Positions 1 through 8,228 of a DNA stretch of 64,000 nucleotides are shown here, piece after piece. Both the position numbers and the translations under genes were made by a program. The DNA is from Marinigracilibium pacificum. Lineage in GTDB: Bacteria > Bacteroidota > Bacteroidia > Cytophagales > Cyclobacteriaceae. Positions within the stretch are counted from its first letter, which is position 1; every line of letters starts with the position of its first letter. The notes beneath the pieces are model-generated. The model was not told the DNA's origin, did no database searches, and worked only from the letters and a program-made list of their open reading frames with translations. The stretch spans positions 1 to 64,000 of the forward strand of contig NZ_JABBNU010000010.1 of assembly GCF_012926615.1 (NCBI RefSeq). Direction: 5' to 3'.

Positions 1-40
1 CGTCGATTTACCCATAGTAACATTTTCAAGCACCGGACTT

Positions 41-100
41 GTCAACACTGCATTCAAGTATAGGCCTATCGGCCACTCGAATGCTTAGTTATTGGCGGTA
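41..100 (-). repeat. attC-like recombination site (about 60 bp)
   Basis: Read on the minus strand, directly after the stop of the gene at 103-840. It starts TACCGCCAATAACTAAGC and ends CTTGAATGCAGTGTTGAC. The inner arms GCATTCGAG and CTTGAATGC pair, with one G-T wobble, around a small GGCC hairpin, which is the R''-L''/L'-R' layout of an integron attC site. Its first nine bases (92-100) are the exact complement of the nine bases after the predicted crossover point at the far end of the same gene (849-857), as expected if one circular cassette had been inserted. Beyond it the sequence TTGACAAG should start the next cassette. An ATG at 21-23 opens a frame that runs off the window. Confidence 0.6.
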
Positions 101-102
101 TG

Positions 103-840
103 TTATTTTATCTTCCTCAACAAGTTCTTTAGTTCGTTCATATCTCCTCTGAGTCGGCTTAGTTCGGTTCTAAAAACGAGACCCCAAGAACTTGTTTCTT
201 TTCTTCTTATCCATGTGAGAACTGGTATCCAGCCTTTAGTCTTAAATGTAACCAATTCCAGATCACCAAGCTCCTCGTAAACAACTTCTGACTCACCTTG
301 TACTTTAAGCTCAGTTTTTAACTCCCACAGTTCTCGCCAGTAAGATTCGTCTTCCCAATTTGTGATGGGGAAGTCTTTTAACAATTCAATCTTAATGTCT
401 TGATTCATTCCGAATTGGAATTCGTATTGATCTTCAGCTTTGTAGAGTTTCCATGGAGAAGGTATTTGCGTTAATATCAAATCTTCATATTCGAGTGAAT
501 TGATCTTTTCGCGTTTAGGTGGTTTTGCTGGTTTATGATTTTTATCAAACTCTTTATGCGGAAAAGCATCTTCAACGTTCATTAGCACTTCACAGTCGCA
601 TCCGCCACCATGATCGATTAGAAAATCGATATGCTCTTCTAAACGAATCCCTTTTTTAGATAAAAATTCTGATGTAAGTCGAAAGTCATGTTGACATGGT
701 CGGATTTCAAGTGTCGAATCTAAGAAATTAAAAAGCTCTTGAAATATGCGTTCAGGAAATGGTAATGATTCTAAAAACTCCTGTTCTTGTTGCTTCTTCC
801 AAGACTTGATTTTATCTCTATGTTCTTTGTTTTTCTTCAT
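103..840 (-). CDS. DUF2695-like cassette-borne protein
   Basis: Function unknown. About residues 25-95 look like the DUF2695 family: a CQHDFR motif, then GGGCDCEVLMNVE, with Cys and His residues that could hold a metal. The C-terminal half (residues 100-245) is charged, has no membrane segment and was not recognised. The frame is open up to 906, but that stretch lies inside the attC-like site, so I place the start at the ATG at 838-840 (MKKNKEHRDK), eight bases past the end of that site. The gene sits alone between two attC-like sites, like an integron cassette gene. The DUF2695 call is from motif memory only; the rest is open. Confidence 0.65.
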   Translation of the reverse strand: MKKNKEHRDKIKSWKKQQEQEFLESLPFPERIFQELFNFLDSTLEIRPCQHDFRLTSEFLSKKGIRLEEHIDFLIDHGGGCDCEVLMNVEDAFPHKEFDKNHKPAKPPKREKINSLEYEDLILTQIPSPWKLYKAEDQYEFQFGMNQDIKIELLKDFPITNWEDESYWRELWELKTELKVQGESEVVYEELGDLELVTFKTKGWIPVLTWIRRKETSSWGLVFRTELSRLRGDMNELKNLLRKIK

Positions 841-847
841 GCAAAAA

Positions 848-975
848 TTACCGCCAACGTCAAGGCTATGTGTCCGCCGAAACCAACGGCTACTTAAAAA
901 ACTCATAGCTGATACCCAAAGATAATAGCCACATTTGGAAATAAAAACGGTGGATCATAGCCATTGTTGGTGTGA
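848..975 (-). repeat. attC-like recombination site (about 125 bp)
   Basis: On the minus strand it begins TCACACCAAC (975-966) and ends GTTGGCGGTAA (858-848). Inside, AATGGCTATG (965-956) faces CATAGCC (870-864), which gives a perfect 7-bp GGCTATG/CATAGCC arm that extends through an imperfect CCACCG/CGGCGG stem. Terminal core sites, paired inner arms and a variable centre are the layout of integron attC sites. The opening bases TCACACCAA are the exact complement of TTGGTGTGA at 1459-1451, the far end of the gene at 984-1439. That match is within one cassette and differs from the pair used by the neighbouring cassette. Confidence 0.6.
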
Positions 976-983
976 TGTTAAGG

Positions 984-1439
984 TTATAATCTTATATGAA
1001 TTGGTAGAATCATTAATGTTGCTATTGGTTTATCATTGCAAGTTCCAGGTTTCCAATCCAATTTCTCAAGAGCTTCGAAAATTTGATGCTCCTCAATATT
1101 TTCAAAATTCTGTTTTATTATACGCTGACCCAAAACATTTCCTTTTTCATCTACTACAAAACCAATTGTAATCTGTAAATCTCCCATGCCAGCTTTTCGA
1201 ATATGTTTTGGGACTTTATAAGATTCGTTTAACTGATTATAAAGTTCAAAATTTCCATTATTTAATGTTGGCTTTGAGGTAGGAGTTTTTGTGACATTTA
1301 AACCAGTTTGTGAATCAAATTCACATTCACATTCACATCCACATTCATTATTAATTGTATTATTCTTCGTTTGTTTACAGGATTGAAGTAAGCCAATAAA
1401 TGATACTAAAAAATATATGATTATCAATTTTAGATTCAT
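984..1439 (-). CDS. Small lipoprotein with TonB-C-like domain, in a cassette
   Basis: The N-terminus has a lipoprotein signal (hydrophobic run then LLQSC, Cys about residue 21). It is followed by a Cys-rich patch (ECGCECECE) and, from about residue 75, a segment that resembles the C-terminal domain of TonB-type energy transducers: GFVVDEKGNVLGQRIIK, then KLDWKPGTCNDKPIAT. It lacks a transmembrane anchor and the proline-rich linker of a true TonB. The start is the ATG at 1437-1439, eleven bases after the GTTGGTGTGA core site at 1460-1451. Stand-alone lipoproteins of this kind are common in Bacteroidota and their role is not known to me. Probably tethered to a membrane facing the periplasm. Confidence 0.7.
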   Translation of the reverse strand: MNLKLIIIYFLVSFIGLLQSCKQTKNNTINNECGCECECEFDSQTGLNVTKTPTSKPTLNNGNFELYNQLNESYKVPKHIRKAGMGDLQITIGFVVDEKGNVLGQRIIKQNFENIEEHQIFEALEKLDWKPGTCNDKPIATLMILPIHIRL

Positions 1440-1450
1440 GTCTTTCTAAT

Positions 1451-1475
1451 TCACACCAACGAGCAGATAAGCGCG
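1451..1475 (-). repeat. Half of an attC-like site upstream of the lipoprotein gene
   Basis: The minus strand reads GCGCTTATCTGCTC then GTTGGTGTGA, equivalent to the L'-R' end of the other two sites. A partner L'' arm may be ATAAGAGC at about 1483-1493, but no convincing R'' could be placed, so the site may be decayed. Confidence 0.4.
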
Positions 1476-1740
1476 ACTCTATTGCTCTTATTCCTTTTAT
1501 AACTTCGTTGATCTTTTTGTTAATAATTCCCTTTAAAAATTCTAAAATAGCTCTTGATTCCGCAAAATCAAATATTTACTTTATAAATACCCGTTTGTAA
1601 ACGTATGTAACCGGAATGTAATCGGAAATTTTTAAATCTGTTAATAAACATCTACAAACGATTCCAAATAGATAATTTAAAATTTATGATTTCAGATTTT
1701 TCAGAAATCAGGTTTCAGGTCAATCCGCTACTTGAACCAC

Positions 1741-1881
1741 CTAGATTTTCACCACTTTAGTTTGTCCCCCGGCATACCAGAAATTTGATTTTACAATAAA
1801 TGTACTGGCAGGGGACAGGCCATGGGAGATATCGTAATATTGACCTGGATACAATCCCTGCTTTTCATTAAAAGTTCGAAG
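1741..1881 (-). pseudogene. C-terminal remnant of an unidentified gene
   Basis: The minus strand reads about 45 codons (TFNEKQGLYPGQYYDISHG and on, ending GGQTKVVKI then TAG) with a stop just upstream and no start codon. The composition, rich in Gly, Tyr and Phe with a lysine-valine ending, resembles the last segment of a secreted Bacteroidota protein, but I cannot name a family. The upstream part is missing. It could be chance, although amino-acid use looks protein-like. Confidence 0.3.
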
Positions 1882-1905
1882 TTACGCTGAACCTAAACTT
1901 CGAAC
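1874..1905. repeat. Perfect 10-bp inverted repeat
   Basis: GTTCGAAGTT (1874-1883) and AACTTCGAAC (1896-1905) face each other across 12 bases. It lies 35 bases past the stop of the gene at 1940-2884, where a terminator would be expected, but no T-run follows on the minus strand. Confidence 0.45.
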
Positions 1906-1939
1906 AGCAAGGTATTTAAACTTATTTTAATCATTAAAT

Positions 1940-2884
1940 TCAGTTCCTTATTTTCAGTCCGATTCTATCTTTATCAATATATAAATAATTTGATTGACTT
2001 TCTCCAATTTCGAATGGTTCAATCGCCCTATTAATTCCATTTTCTGCGAGCTTGTCAATATTAGTTGGTACTATTAATTTCAAGTCTAACTCATCAAAGA
2101 AAATATGTTCTAATTCTGTTATAGGATAAGGAAATCTTTCTTTTATTTGAGTTCGTAAGAATGAGGTTGTAAAGATTTCAATTTCAAAGAATTGTTCTTC
2201 ATTAACTTGTATTTCTCTTCTCTTGAAGTATTTCTCATTAAAAAATTCATTTATTCCAGAATAGTAATGTTGAGACAAATTTTTAAGCAGTTGCTCATCA
2301 TATTCGACATTTGAGTTTATAGGATCATAATATTTACATTTTACCTTATCATATAAATTATAAGAAATTGAAGCAATCGAAAAGTTAACCGGAATTGGTC
2401 CAGCTTGAGATTGATTTTTATGAGTTTTCATATTACCTGAACTCGATTTGCTATATCCTTTACATTCTATTGCGAACATTTTTGATGAATTGAATGCGAT
2501 TAAGTCAGGTCTACTTCCAATAATGGGCAAATTTCTAAGTTTCATTGCTGCTTCATAGTTAACTGTAAATAAACTTTCATCTAATTGTTTACTCAAGTAA
2601 TCTGCAATTGCCTTGCCAGCCAAATTCGAAAATTGACTCTTTTCTGTAGGATCTGAAAAACGTTTTGGAGGAGTTGAAAATTTATTATAATTGTAGAACT
2701 CGTTTCGTCTCAAATAATTTCTGAACAAGAAGAATAGGCCTAACACTCTATTTATTTTTTCAAGTTTTGGCGCATATCCCATTCCGGCTATTGAAAAGTG
2801 TTTTGCAAAGGCCAATCTTGATAATTGTATTTGAGAATTGGTTAAAATTTCGCTACTATCTTTATTTTCTAGATCTATTATCAT
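1940..2884 (-). CDS. PD-(D/E)XK nuclease-like protein, orphan
   Basis: A 314-residue soluble protein. Residues 124-142 carry SRPDLIAF then FAIECKG, giving Asp127, Glu140 and Lys142, the spacing of the PD-(D/E)XK fold found in restriction endonucleases and repair nucleases. Residues 1-100 are mostly helical and unrecognised; the C-terminal half is mixed and may bind DNA or a partner. No methylase or ATPase gene is adjacent, so it is not part of an obvious restriction system. The start is the ATG at 2882-2884. DNA cleavage is inferred from the motif only, and the protein could be a structural derivative of the fold. Confidence 0.55.
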   Translation of the reverse strand: MIIDLENKDSSEILTNSQIQLSRLAFAKHFSIAGMGYAPKLEKINRVLGLFFLFRNYLRRNEFYNYNKFSTPPKRFSDPTEKSQFSNLAGKAIADYLSKQLDESLFTVNYEAAMKLRNLPIIGSRPDLIAFNSSKMFAIECKGYSKSSSGNMKTHKNQSQAGPIPVNFSIASISYNLYDKVKCKYYDPINSNVEYDEQLLKNLSQHYYSGINEFFNEKYFKRREIQVNEEQFFEIEIFTTSFLRTQIKERFPYPITELEHIFFDELDLKLIVPTNIDKLAENGINRAIEPFEIGESQSNYLYIDKDRIGLKIRN

Positions 2885-3093
2885 TTTGGTTTATCGAAGG
2901 CAACGAATAAATATAAGCACCTTTATAGCTAATACACTACCCGTTTAAGTTGTTTATTTATAGTTCTAATTCCTAAAAAAAAACAAAAATATATAGTCCA
3001 GGATTAATTAACATGACTTTTTAATACTCTCTATCCGATTAGAACCATCAATAAAAGCCATAACAATGGCAAAAATTATCAAAATTTAATTCG

Positions 3094-3951
3094 CTACTTT
3101 AAATATTTTGAAGATACCCATCCTGTTTGCTTTTGATAATTAACTTTAGCCCATCCATCTGCACTTTCAAGAATATCAACCTCCTCATCGAAAGGAATAG
3201 TCATAATAATAGCTCCAGATGGGGTAGGCTCAGATCGAAGGTGCAAACCAGTCTTAGCACTAATAGTTGCTTTCGTTATAGTTTCTAGAACAACCTCATT
3301 CGGAGTTTCTGAATTAGTTTCAATGGTAGTCCCATGGAAAATTGTAATACCCGTATAAAGTATAAATACAGCAATACTTAACCTTAAAACTCCTTTTAGT
3401 ATCAATTTCTTCCGTTCTAAAGGTGTTGCAGGAAATTTTGCCGTTAAATACACTTTTTTCATTTCATAACCATCTATTCGGTAACCATCTTTGTATCGGC
3501 GATCTGTGGAAGTTATTGCAACATTTTTAAAAGTGTAATAAAAAACGGTTTTCGAAAATATTCGCTTAACTCCGGTTATACCATAATATAAAGTACCTAT
3601 CGGGTACAGAATGAAAGAACCTATAAGTATTAAGAATTCCATTAAATAGTTGTCAGTTTTAGTTAAGGCAGGTTTATATCCCTTCTCTTCTAACTCATTT
3701 CGGGTATAATTACTAGCAGAACGGGCTTCTTGAAAGTCATTTGTTGTGAATGTATTATCTGTACTCTTTTTTGAATCAGCTATTTTCTTTCGGTTATACA
3801 AACCTGTACCTGGAATACCGGTATTTAGATAAGCTCCTTTTTTCCCAATATTTACATTGACTCCTTTAGGTCCAATTGTTGTACTTACCCCTGATCGACT
3901 TAAATTAATTACTACCCCGGGCAGTATTTTTACTCTTTTCCTAAATTTCAT
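3094..3951 (-). CDS. DUF4236 and SH3-domain membrane protein
   Basis: Three parts are visible. Residues 1-55 match the DUF4236 pattern (start MKFRKRVKI, then repeated Gly-rich strands such as GVSTTIGPKG and NTGIPGTGLY). Residues 100-130 and 190-210 contain hydrophobic segments, probably two membrane spans. Residues 228-285 form a bacterial SH3 domain (GLHLRSEPTPSG to GWVSSKYLK), which often binds cell-wall or protein ligands. The layout suggests an inner-membrane protein with an exported SH3 domain. Its role is unknown. Single gene between two large non-coding gaps. Confidence 0.7.
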   Translation of the reverse strand: MKFRKRVKILPGVVINLSRSGVSTTIGPKGVNVNIGKKGAYLNTGIPGTGLYNRKKIADSKKSTDNTFTTNDFQEARSASNYTRNELEEKGYKPALTKTDNYLMEFLILIGSFILYPIGTLYYGITGVKRIFSKTVFYYTFKNVAITSTDRRYKDGYRIDGYEMKKVYLTAKFPATPLERKKLILKGVLRLSIAVFILYTGITIFHGTTIETNSETPNEVVLETITKATISAKTGLHLRSEPTPSGAIIMTIPFDEEVDILESADGWAKVNYQKQTGWVSSKYLK

Positions 3952-4458
3952 AGTTATATTCTGAGATTTAAGGCATAAAATATAAATTTTAAAAAAATTT
4001 AAAAAGCTAGGGTGAAAGAAAATTACTTTACATTAGTACTTACCTTAAAAATAGAATTTCACCAAGAATAATTATTAGTTAACTATTCTTTAATAGCAAA
4101 CTTCATAAAATTCTAAAATACTATGTATTAGCAATCTAAACTTTTAATAATCTGCTTTAGCTTAATACTTTGTTTTAATAGGATATGATTAAGTTTTTAC
4201 ATACGCGTTAGCCGGAAACTATAGGTTACCTTTAAAAGGTTCCTAATTTTTTTTGAAGATATCAATTAATAAAATTTTTCTTCTTCAAAAAATCAGCTAT
4301 ACTCTTTTCCCTCTATGCTGTTCGATTCATTCCTCCCTCAAAACAAAAACTCCTTTCCAAACCAAAGCCTGAAAAGGAATTTTATGTCATTCTTATATTT
4401 GGTCTGCGCCAGGTCAGTTCTTTACAAACTTGATCTTTATTATTGAATAAATATGGTA
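3952..4458. other. AT-rich intergenic region without genes
   Basis: No plausible gene on either strand. A short palindrome ACCTTTAAAAGGT at 4228-4240 is followed on the plus strand by a run of T, like a terminator, but no plus-strand gene lies upstream of it. Confidence 0.5.
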
Positions 4459-6207
4459 TTACCACCCTAAATAATAATCGCAGTCCAGCCAGCCTGGTCT
4501 TTTAAGGTCAAAGCTTTTTTCAAGCATGTGCTCGGCAACACAAAATGCGCCTTCCACCCATCCTTGCTGGTCTGAATAGGCTTCCCCACATATATAAATC
4601 TCTTCATTTAGATTAGGACGACGCATATATTCCATCGTTTTAGCAATGTCATAACTTGCCTTCCATGCATGATAACCTCCGCCATACGGATCCAGCCCCC
4701 AATCTTTATACCATGTCACATAGGGATCAGGAATCTCATTTCTACCGTGTAATTCCCTAACCTGATTCATCGCTTCATCGACCATTGCTTGCGTAGCCTG
4801 GTTTTCTTCCAGTTCCTGACTAATGTCACTAGCTGCAAAATTGTTAGTTACTTTCACCTTAAATAATTTAAGATTTTCAGCACCTATTTCCCTGGCTTCA
4901 GCTAATGCCTTCCAGAAACTGACAGTTTCCATGTCATTATAACTACCTAAAAACAATGAATTACTGTTGTTCGGGTCGGTACCAAAATAATAACATTGTC
5001 GCATAGGCAAATCAGTAATAGAATGTCCGGACTGAGTACCAAAATCATCTTTCCACCATGGATATTCAAAGCCCATCAATATTTTCAGCGATGGCTCTTT
5101 TAATACTGAAGCCATATTTTTCTGAAGTTCTTTTTGAGTGTCAATATCAAAGAAGAAGTTATTTTGGTCTAACAGTTCTAGCGATCGTCGCGGCATCGCC
5201 AGAATTATCTTATTAGCTTCTAATGTCCAGGTACTTCCTGATTCTTCATTAAAAAACTCCAAAGCATACTTATAATTTCCTGAAGCTTGTTTTTTAAATG
5301 TATCCAGTCGATTACCTTTCCAGATATTGGCTCCTTCTTTTGCTAGATAAGCATCAGCCAAAGCATAAGCTATCTGATCATAACCTCCCTCGATTGTGCG
5401 ATAATCAACTTCAGAATCCGAAAAATCACCAACCATATAAGGAAAGGCCTCAGCGGCATTCCAGTTAATAGTATTAGAAAAATAACCTCCGGCTTCTGAA
5501 AGGAAGGCATAGCCCTCTTGAGAAATACGGTCTTTAATAAGGTTCCAGAATCCAAGATCATTTACTTTCATTCCTTCATAAGGCCCCTGAAAATGGTAAG
5601 TCAATTTGGGTTTGACAACATTCCAGTCTTCCCTGGTTAGTTCAAAATTGTAAACATAGGGTTGTGGATTGGAAATTTTCGAACCATAGCATTCTACAAA
5701 CCACGGATCAGCTTGCAAAACATCATAGATGACCTTGTTAAAAAGCTGATTGGCACTATACCCAATATCATCATCATTTAAATAATAACGAGTTTGTAAT
5801 TTCTCGCCTTTCTTTTGTGCATCTTCCCAGTCACTCATTCTGAACCGTTCTTTGCGGAAATATCCAAAATGGTTCTTATCATCTCCCATAGGAAATTCGA
5901 CATGGGTTAATTTATCTTTAAATACATCTTCGATCAATGAAGTGACAATTTTTTGTGACGTTAAATAACGCATCCCGCCTAACTCACCAGAGATACTCAT
6001 TCCGGGAAGTTTTACAGATTCAAGCCGACCACCAATTCTTTGACTCATTTCAAATATCTGAACCTGATTTGCCGGCATTGGAGTATTCTCATCATATGTT
6101 AACCGATAAGCTGAATATAATCCGGAGACTCCAGCCCCGACTATGGCTACTTCTACCTGCTTGACGGAAGGAATATTGTCTTGTAATTCTAAGTTTTTCA
6201 ATGACAT
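4459..6207 (-). CDS. Flavin amine oxidase (L-amino acid/monoamine oxidase type)
   Basis: An FAD-dependent oxidase of the amine oxidase superfamily, which oxidises an amino acid or amine to the imine and gives hydrogen peroxide. From the chosen start, about residues 20-50 hold the dinucleotide fold (VAIVGAGVSGLYSAYRL) followed by IGGRLES, and the C-terminal end has the second FAD motif (GEAYSDQQGWVEGAF). The frame extends to 6348, but that part overlaps the preceding gene, so I use the ATG at 6205-6207 (MSLKNLELQD), 13 bases after that gene's stop. No export signal is seen, so it is probably cytoplasmic. It is co-transcribed with the flavoprotein at 6221-7411. The substrate cannot be read from sequence; tryptophan or another bulky amino acid is possible. 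Confidence 0.8.
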   Translation of the reverse strand: MSLKNLELQDNIPSVKQVEVAIVGAGVSGLYSAYRLTYDENTPMPANQVQIFEMSQRIGGRLESVKLPGMSISGELGGMRYLTSQKIVTSLIEDVFKDKLTHVEFPMGDDKNHFGYFRKERFRMSDWEDAQKKGEKLQTRYYLNDDDIGYSANQLFNKVIYDVLQADPWFVECYGSKISNPQPYVYNFELTREDWNVVKPKLTYHFQGPYEGMKVNDLGFWNLIKDRISQEGYAFLSEAGGYFSNTINWNAAEAFPYMVGDFSDSEVDYRTIEGGYDQIAYALADAYLAKEGANIWKGNRLDTFKKQASGNYKYALEFFNEESGSTWTLEANKIILAMPRRSLELLDQNNFFFDIDTQKELQKNMASVLKEPSLKILMGFEYPWWKDDFGTQSGHSITDLPMRQCYYFGTDPNNSNSLFLGSYNDMETVSFWKALAEAREIGAENLKLFKVKVTNNFAASDISQELEENQATQAMVDEAMNQVRELHGRNEIPDPYVTWYKDWGLDPYGGGYHAWKASYDIAKTMEYMRRPNLNEEIYICGEAYSDQQGWVEGAFCVAEHMLEKSFDLKRPGWLDCDYYLGW

Positions 6208-6220
6208 GTTACTATGTTTA

Positions 6221-7411
6221 TTAGAGTGGTTTATAGTTAATTTTGAAATTCGAAATATTGTATTCAGTAGTTCCTGTGAGCACAAGGTCTGATAATATTT
6301 TGCCGAGAAGCGGAATAAATTTGGCTGCCCATCCACCGGTATAAACAATAATGTTTTGATGATTATTTACTGATGGGAGAAGGGTATCTAACAGTAATTC
6401 CTTACTATTTTCACTCAGGGTAATCAGGCAAGTAGCAGTGTGGGTGGATTCACAATCAAGTCCGACCATATGGTTTCTAACCCAGGCTTCATTATATCCC
6501 AGGCTTTTTTCGCTTGGAAATGGACTCCTTTCACTAGGATCCTCAATTATTTTATCCGGAATATCCGGAGCTACCCTGATATAGCCCGGGTTTGCCCAAT
6601 CTTCTTCGGGAAAACCGTAAAACAAGCTGGTATCCTGAGGTTCCTGAAAGACAAACCAAGTTGGAAGTTTGATGTCAGCTGTTTTTTTATAATATGCTGA
6701 TGACATTTCCCAAATATCAACCATCACCGAAAGATCAAAATGTTTGAGTAACTCATTAATATATGCACCAGGACTTAACACTAGTTTCCCGGTAGTAAAT
6801 TGCTGATCATTGGCAGTGACAATAATCTCTCCATTTTCCAGCGATTCAATACCAGTTACTTTGTGGTTATCCAGAAGGTCTACATTTTTAGCATCTCTGC
6901 ATATCGACAAAAGAGATTCCTGAGTTGCTTTTAAGTTGATAATACCACCATCCTTTTGAAAGAACCCAATATAATCTTCGGGAATGTTCTTAAATGGAAA
7001 TCTATTTTCAATATCGGCTGCTTTTAATGGATCATAAGGAATGTTTAGTTTATCCATAACATCCATAGCCGCCTTGATACCTCCTTCCTGACTACTGATA
7101 TCCGGAGATCCGAACCAGAGAGATCCCACATGATCTATCAGTGTTTCATCAGTCTTTGTTTGTAGTTCTTCCCAATAAGGGATTGAGTCGAGGGCAAGCT
7201 GAGCCATATAATCTTGCGCATACTGAACTCTAAACTGTCTGGATAGTCCGGCTGAGCTCCCATTTTGATTTATAAAACTAAACCGTTCTAATAAAAGAGT
7301 TTGACAATTAGATTTTGAAAGTTCGGCAGCTGTTGCCAACCCCATTGGTCCACCACCAATGATAATAGTGTCATAGTATTTCATGTTTTGATTATTATTG
7401 GTCATTGCCAT
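6221..7411 (-). CDS. Monomeric sarcosine oxidase-like FAD oxidoreductase
   Basis: The N-terminal FAD motif is IIIGGGPMGLATAAEL (about residues 16-31), and the overall length (396) fits the monomeric sarcosine/N-methyltryptophan oxidase group. Near the C-terminus TATCLITLS places a Cys where sarcosine oxidase attaches FAD covalently, followed by YTGGWAAKFIPLLGKIL, the C-terminal FAD-contact segment. These enzymes oxidise secondary amines such as N-methyl amino acids. First gene of a two-gene operon with the amine oxidase at 4459-6207. Two in-frame ATGs (7411 and 7405) are possible, as is 7384 (MKYYDT). Pairing two amine-oxidising flavoproteins suggests successive oxidation of one substrate, which is inference. 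Confidence 0.8.
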   Translation of the reverse strand: MAMTNNNQNMKYYDTIIIGGGPMGLATAAELSKSNCQTLLLERFSFINQNGSSAGLSRQFRVQYAQDYMAQLALDSIPYWEELQTKTDETLIDHVGSLWFGSPDISSQEGGIKAAMDVMDKLNIPYDPLKAADIENRFPFKNIPEDYIGFFQKDGGIINLKATQESLLSICRDAKNVDLLDNHKVTGIESLENGEIIVTANDQQFTTGKLVLSPGAYINELLKHFDLSVMVDIWEMSSAYYKKTADIKLPTWFVFQEPQDTSLFYGFPEEDWANPGYIRVAPDIPDKIIEDPSERSPFPSEKSLGYNEAWVRNHMVGLDCESTHTATCLITLSENSKELLLDTLLPSVNNHQNIIVYTGGWAAKFIPLLGKILSDLVLTGTTEYNISNFKINYKPL

Positions 7412-8228
7412 TATTTACAGGCACTGTAAATCTCTTTCACTATCCAATAACCGCGTTGACACAAAGTTGAAAATCCATTTATTACAATAAATTACTTGAA
7501 TTATTACACAACACCAAAAGATTCAGTTTTATTTTTGAAATAGAAAAAACACTATAAACAATTGATTATTAGACATATATTCTGTCAATTTTGAAAGTGT
7601 CAATTCCGAAAATTTTAATAAAACCGGCTTATTAAGAAATATGTTGACACTTACAGGCATCAATTGTTGCCAATTTCCGAATTATTTGGTGTTTTCTATG
7701 GCATAATCATTAACCATAATAGCCTATAATCACAAAATCCCCAATCTTAGGTATTGATATTTCTGGAAGTATTGAATACCTTAATACCTGGTAATTCAAC
7801 TAAAAAGAGCCAGGCAATTACCTCTACCGGATATATTAATTTAGAAAATGGCTGTAATCTGAAAAGCCAGTATACATAATTTTCTTAAAATATTTTGGTG
7901 CTACGAAAGAGGACAATCGAGTTGCGTGAACTAAGATTTCACTTTTCTCTACTCTCTAAATTCACACACTCTCTCTTAAGGAGGGTGTTCGAGAACTGCG
8001 TTTGAAACGCCGGGAAATTACAGCATTAAAAATGCCAACATCATAGCAAACGAAGACGATATCAACTCATAGGTTATAAACCATTACAACCAAAGCTATT
8101 ACTCAAAGCCAAAGGATAACTTAATATAATTTATCATCAACTAATAACAACCAATCAATTAACCAATTAAATCCCCAGGCATGTGGATTAATAAATAGAA
8201 ACCATTTCTTTACTATAACAATATAATT
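7412..8228. other. 817-bp intergenic region between divergent operons
   Basis: No gene of convincing length on either strand. A hairpin-rich stretch lies at about 7970-8015: ACAC..GTGT arms followed by the palindrome GCGTTTGAAACGC. This region must hold the promoters of both the oxidase operon and the small-gene pair starting at 8229. No clear TAnnTTTG box was found close to either gene. Confidence 0.5.

Larger units (their letters stand above)
1476..1939. other. Intergenic region with gene remnants
   Basis: No intact gene is visible. On the minus strand a frame runs open from about 1585 towards 1390 (ESRAILEFLKGIINKK and onwards) but has no start codon, so it may be a decayed cassette gene or chance. 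A second remnant (1741-1881) and a strong inverted repeat (1874-1905) are listed separately. Confidence 0.4.

Noticed and set aside
841-906. Upstream extension of the DUF2695-like gene to position 906
   Set aside because: The extra 22 codons lie inside the attC-like site; the start at 840 is better placed.
1940-2960. The nuclease-like gene as a further integron cassette
   Set aside because: The sequence before its start (CGTTGCCTTCGA) has no complementary counterpart after its stop, and no paired arms were found.
4216-4250. Palindrome ACCTTTAAAAGGT followed by T-run
   Set aside because: It looks like a plus-strand terminator but no plus-strand gene lies upstream; left as chance.
6208-6348. 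Long N-terminal extension of the amine oxidase
   Set aside because: It overlaps the preceding gene in another frame and has no family resemblance; the start at 6207 follows that gene's stop by 13 bases.
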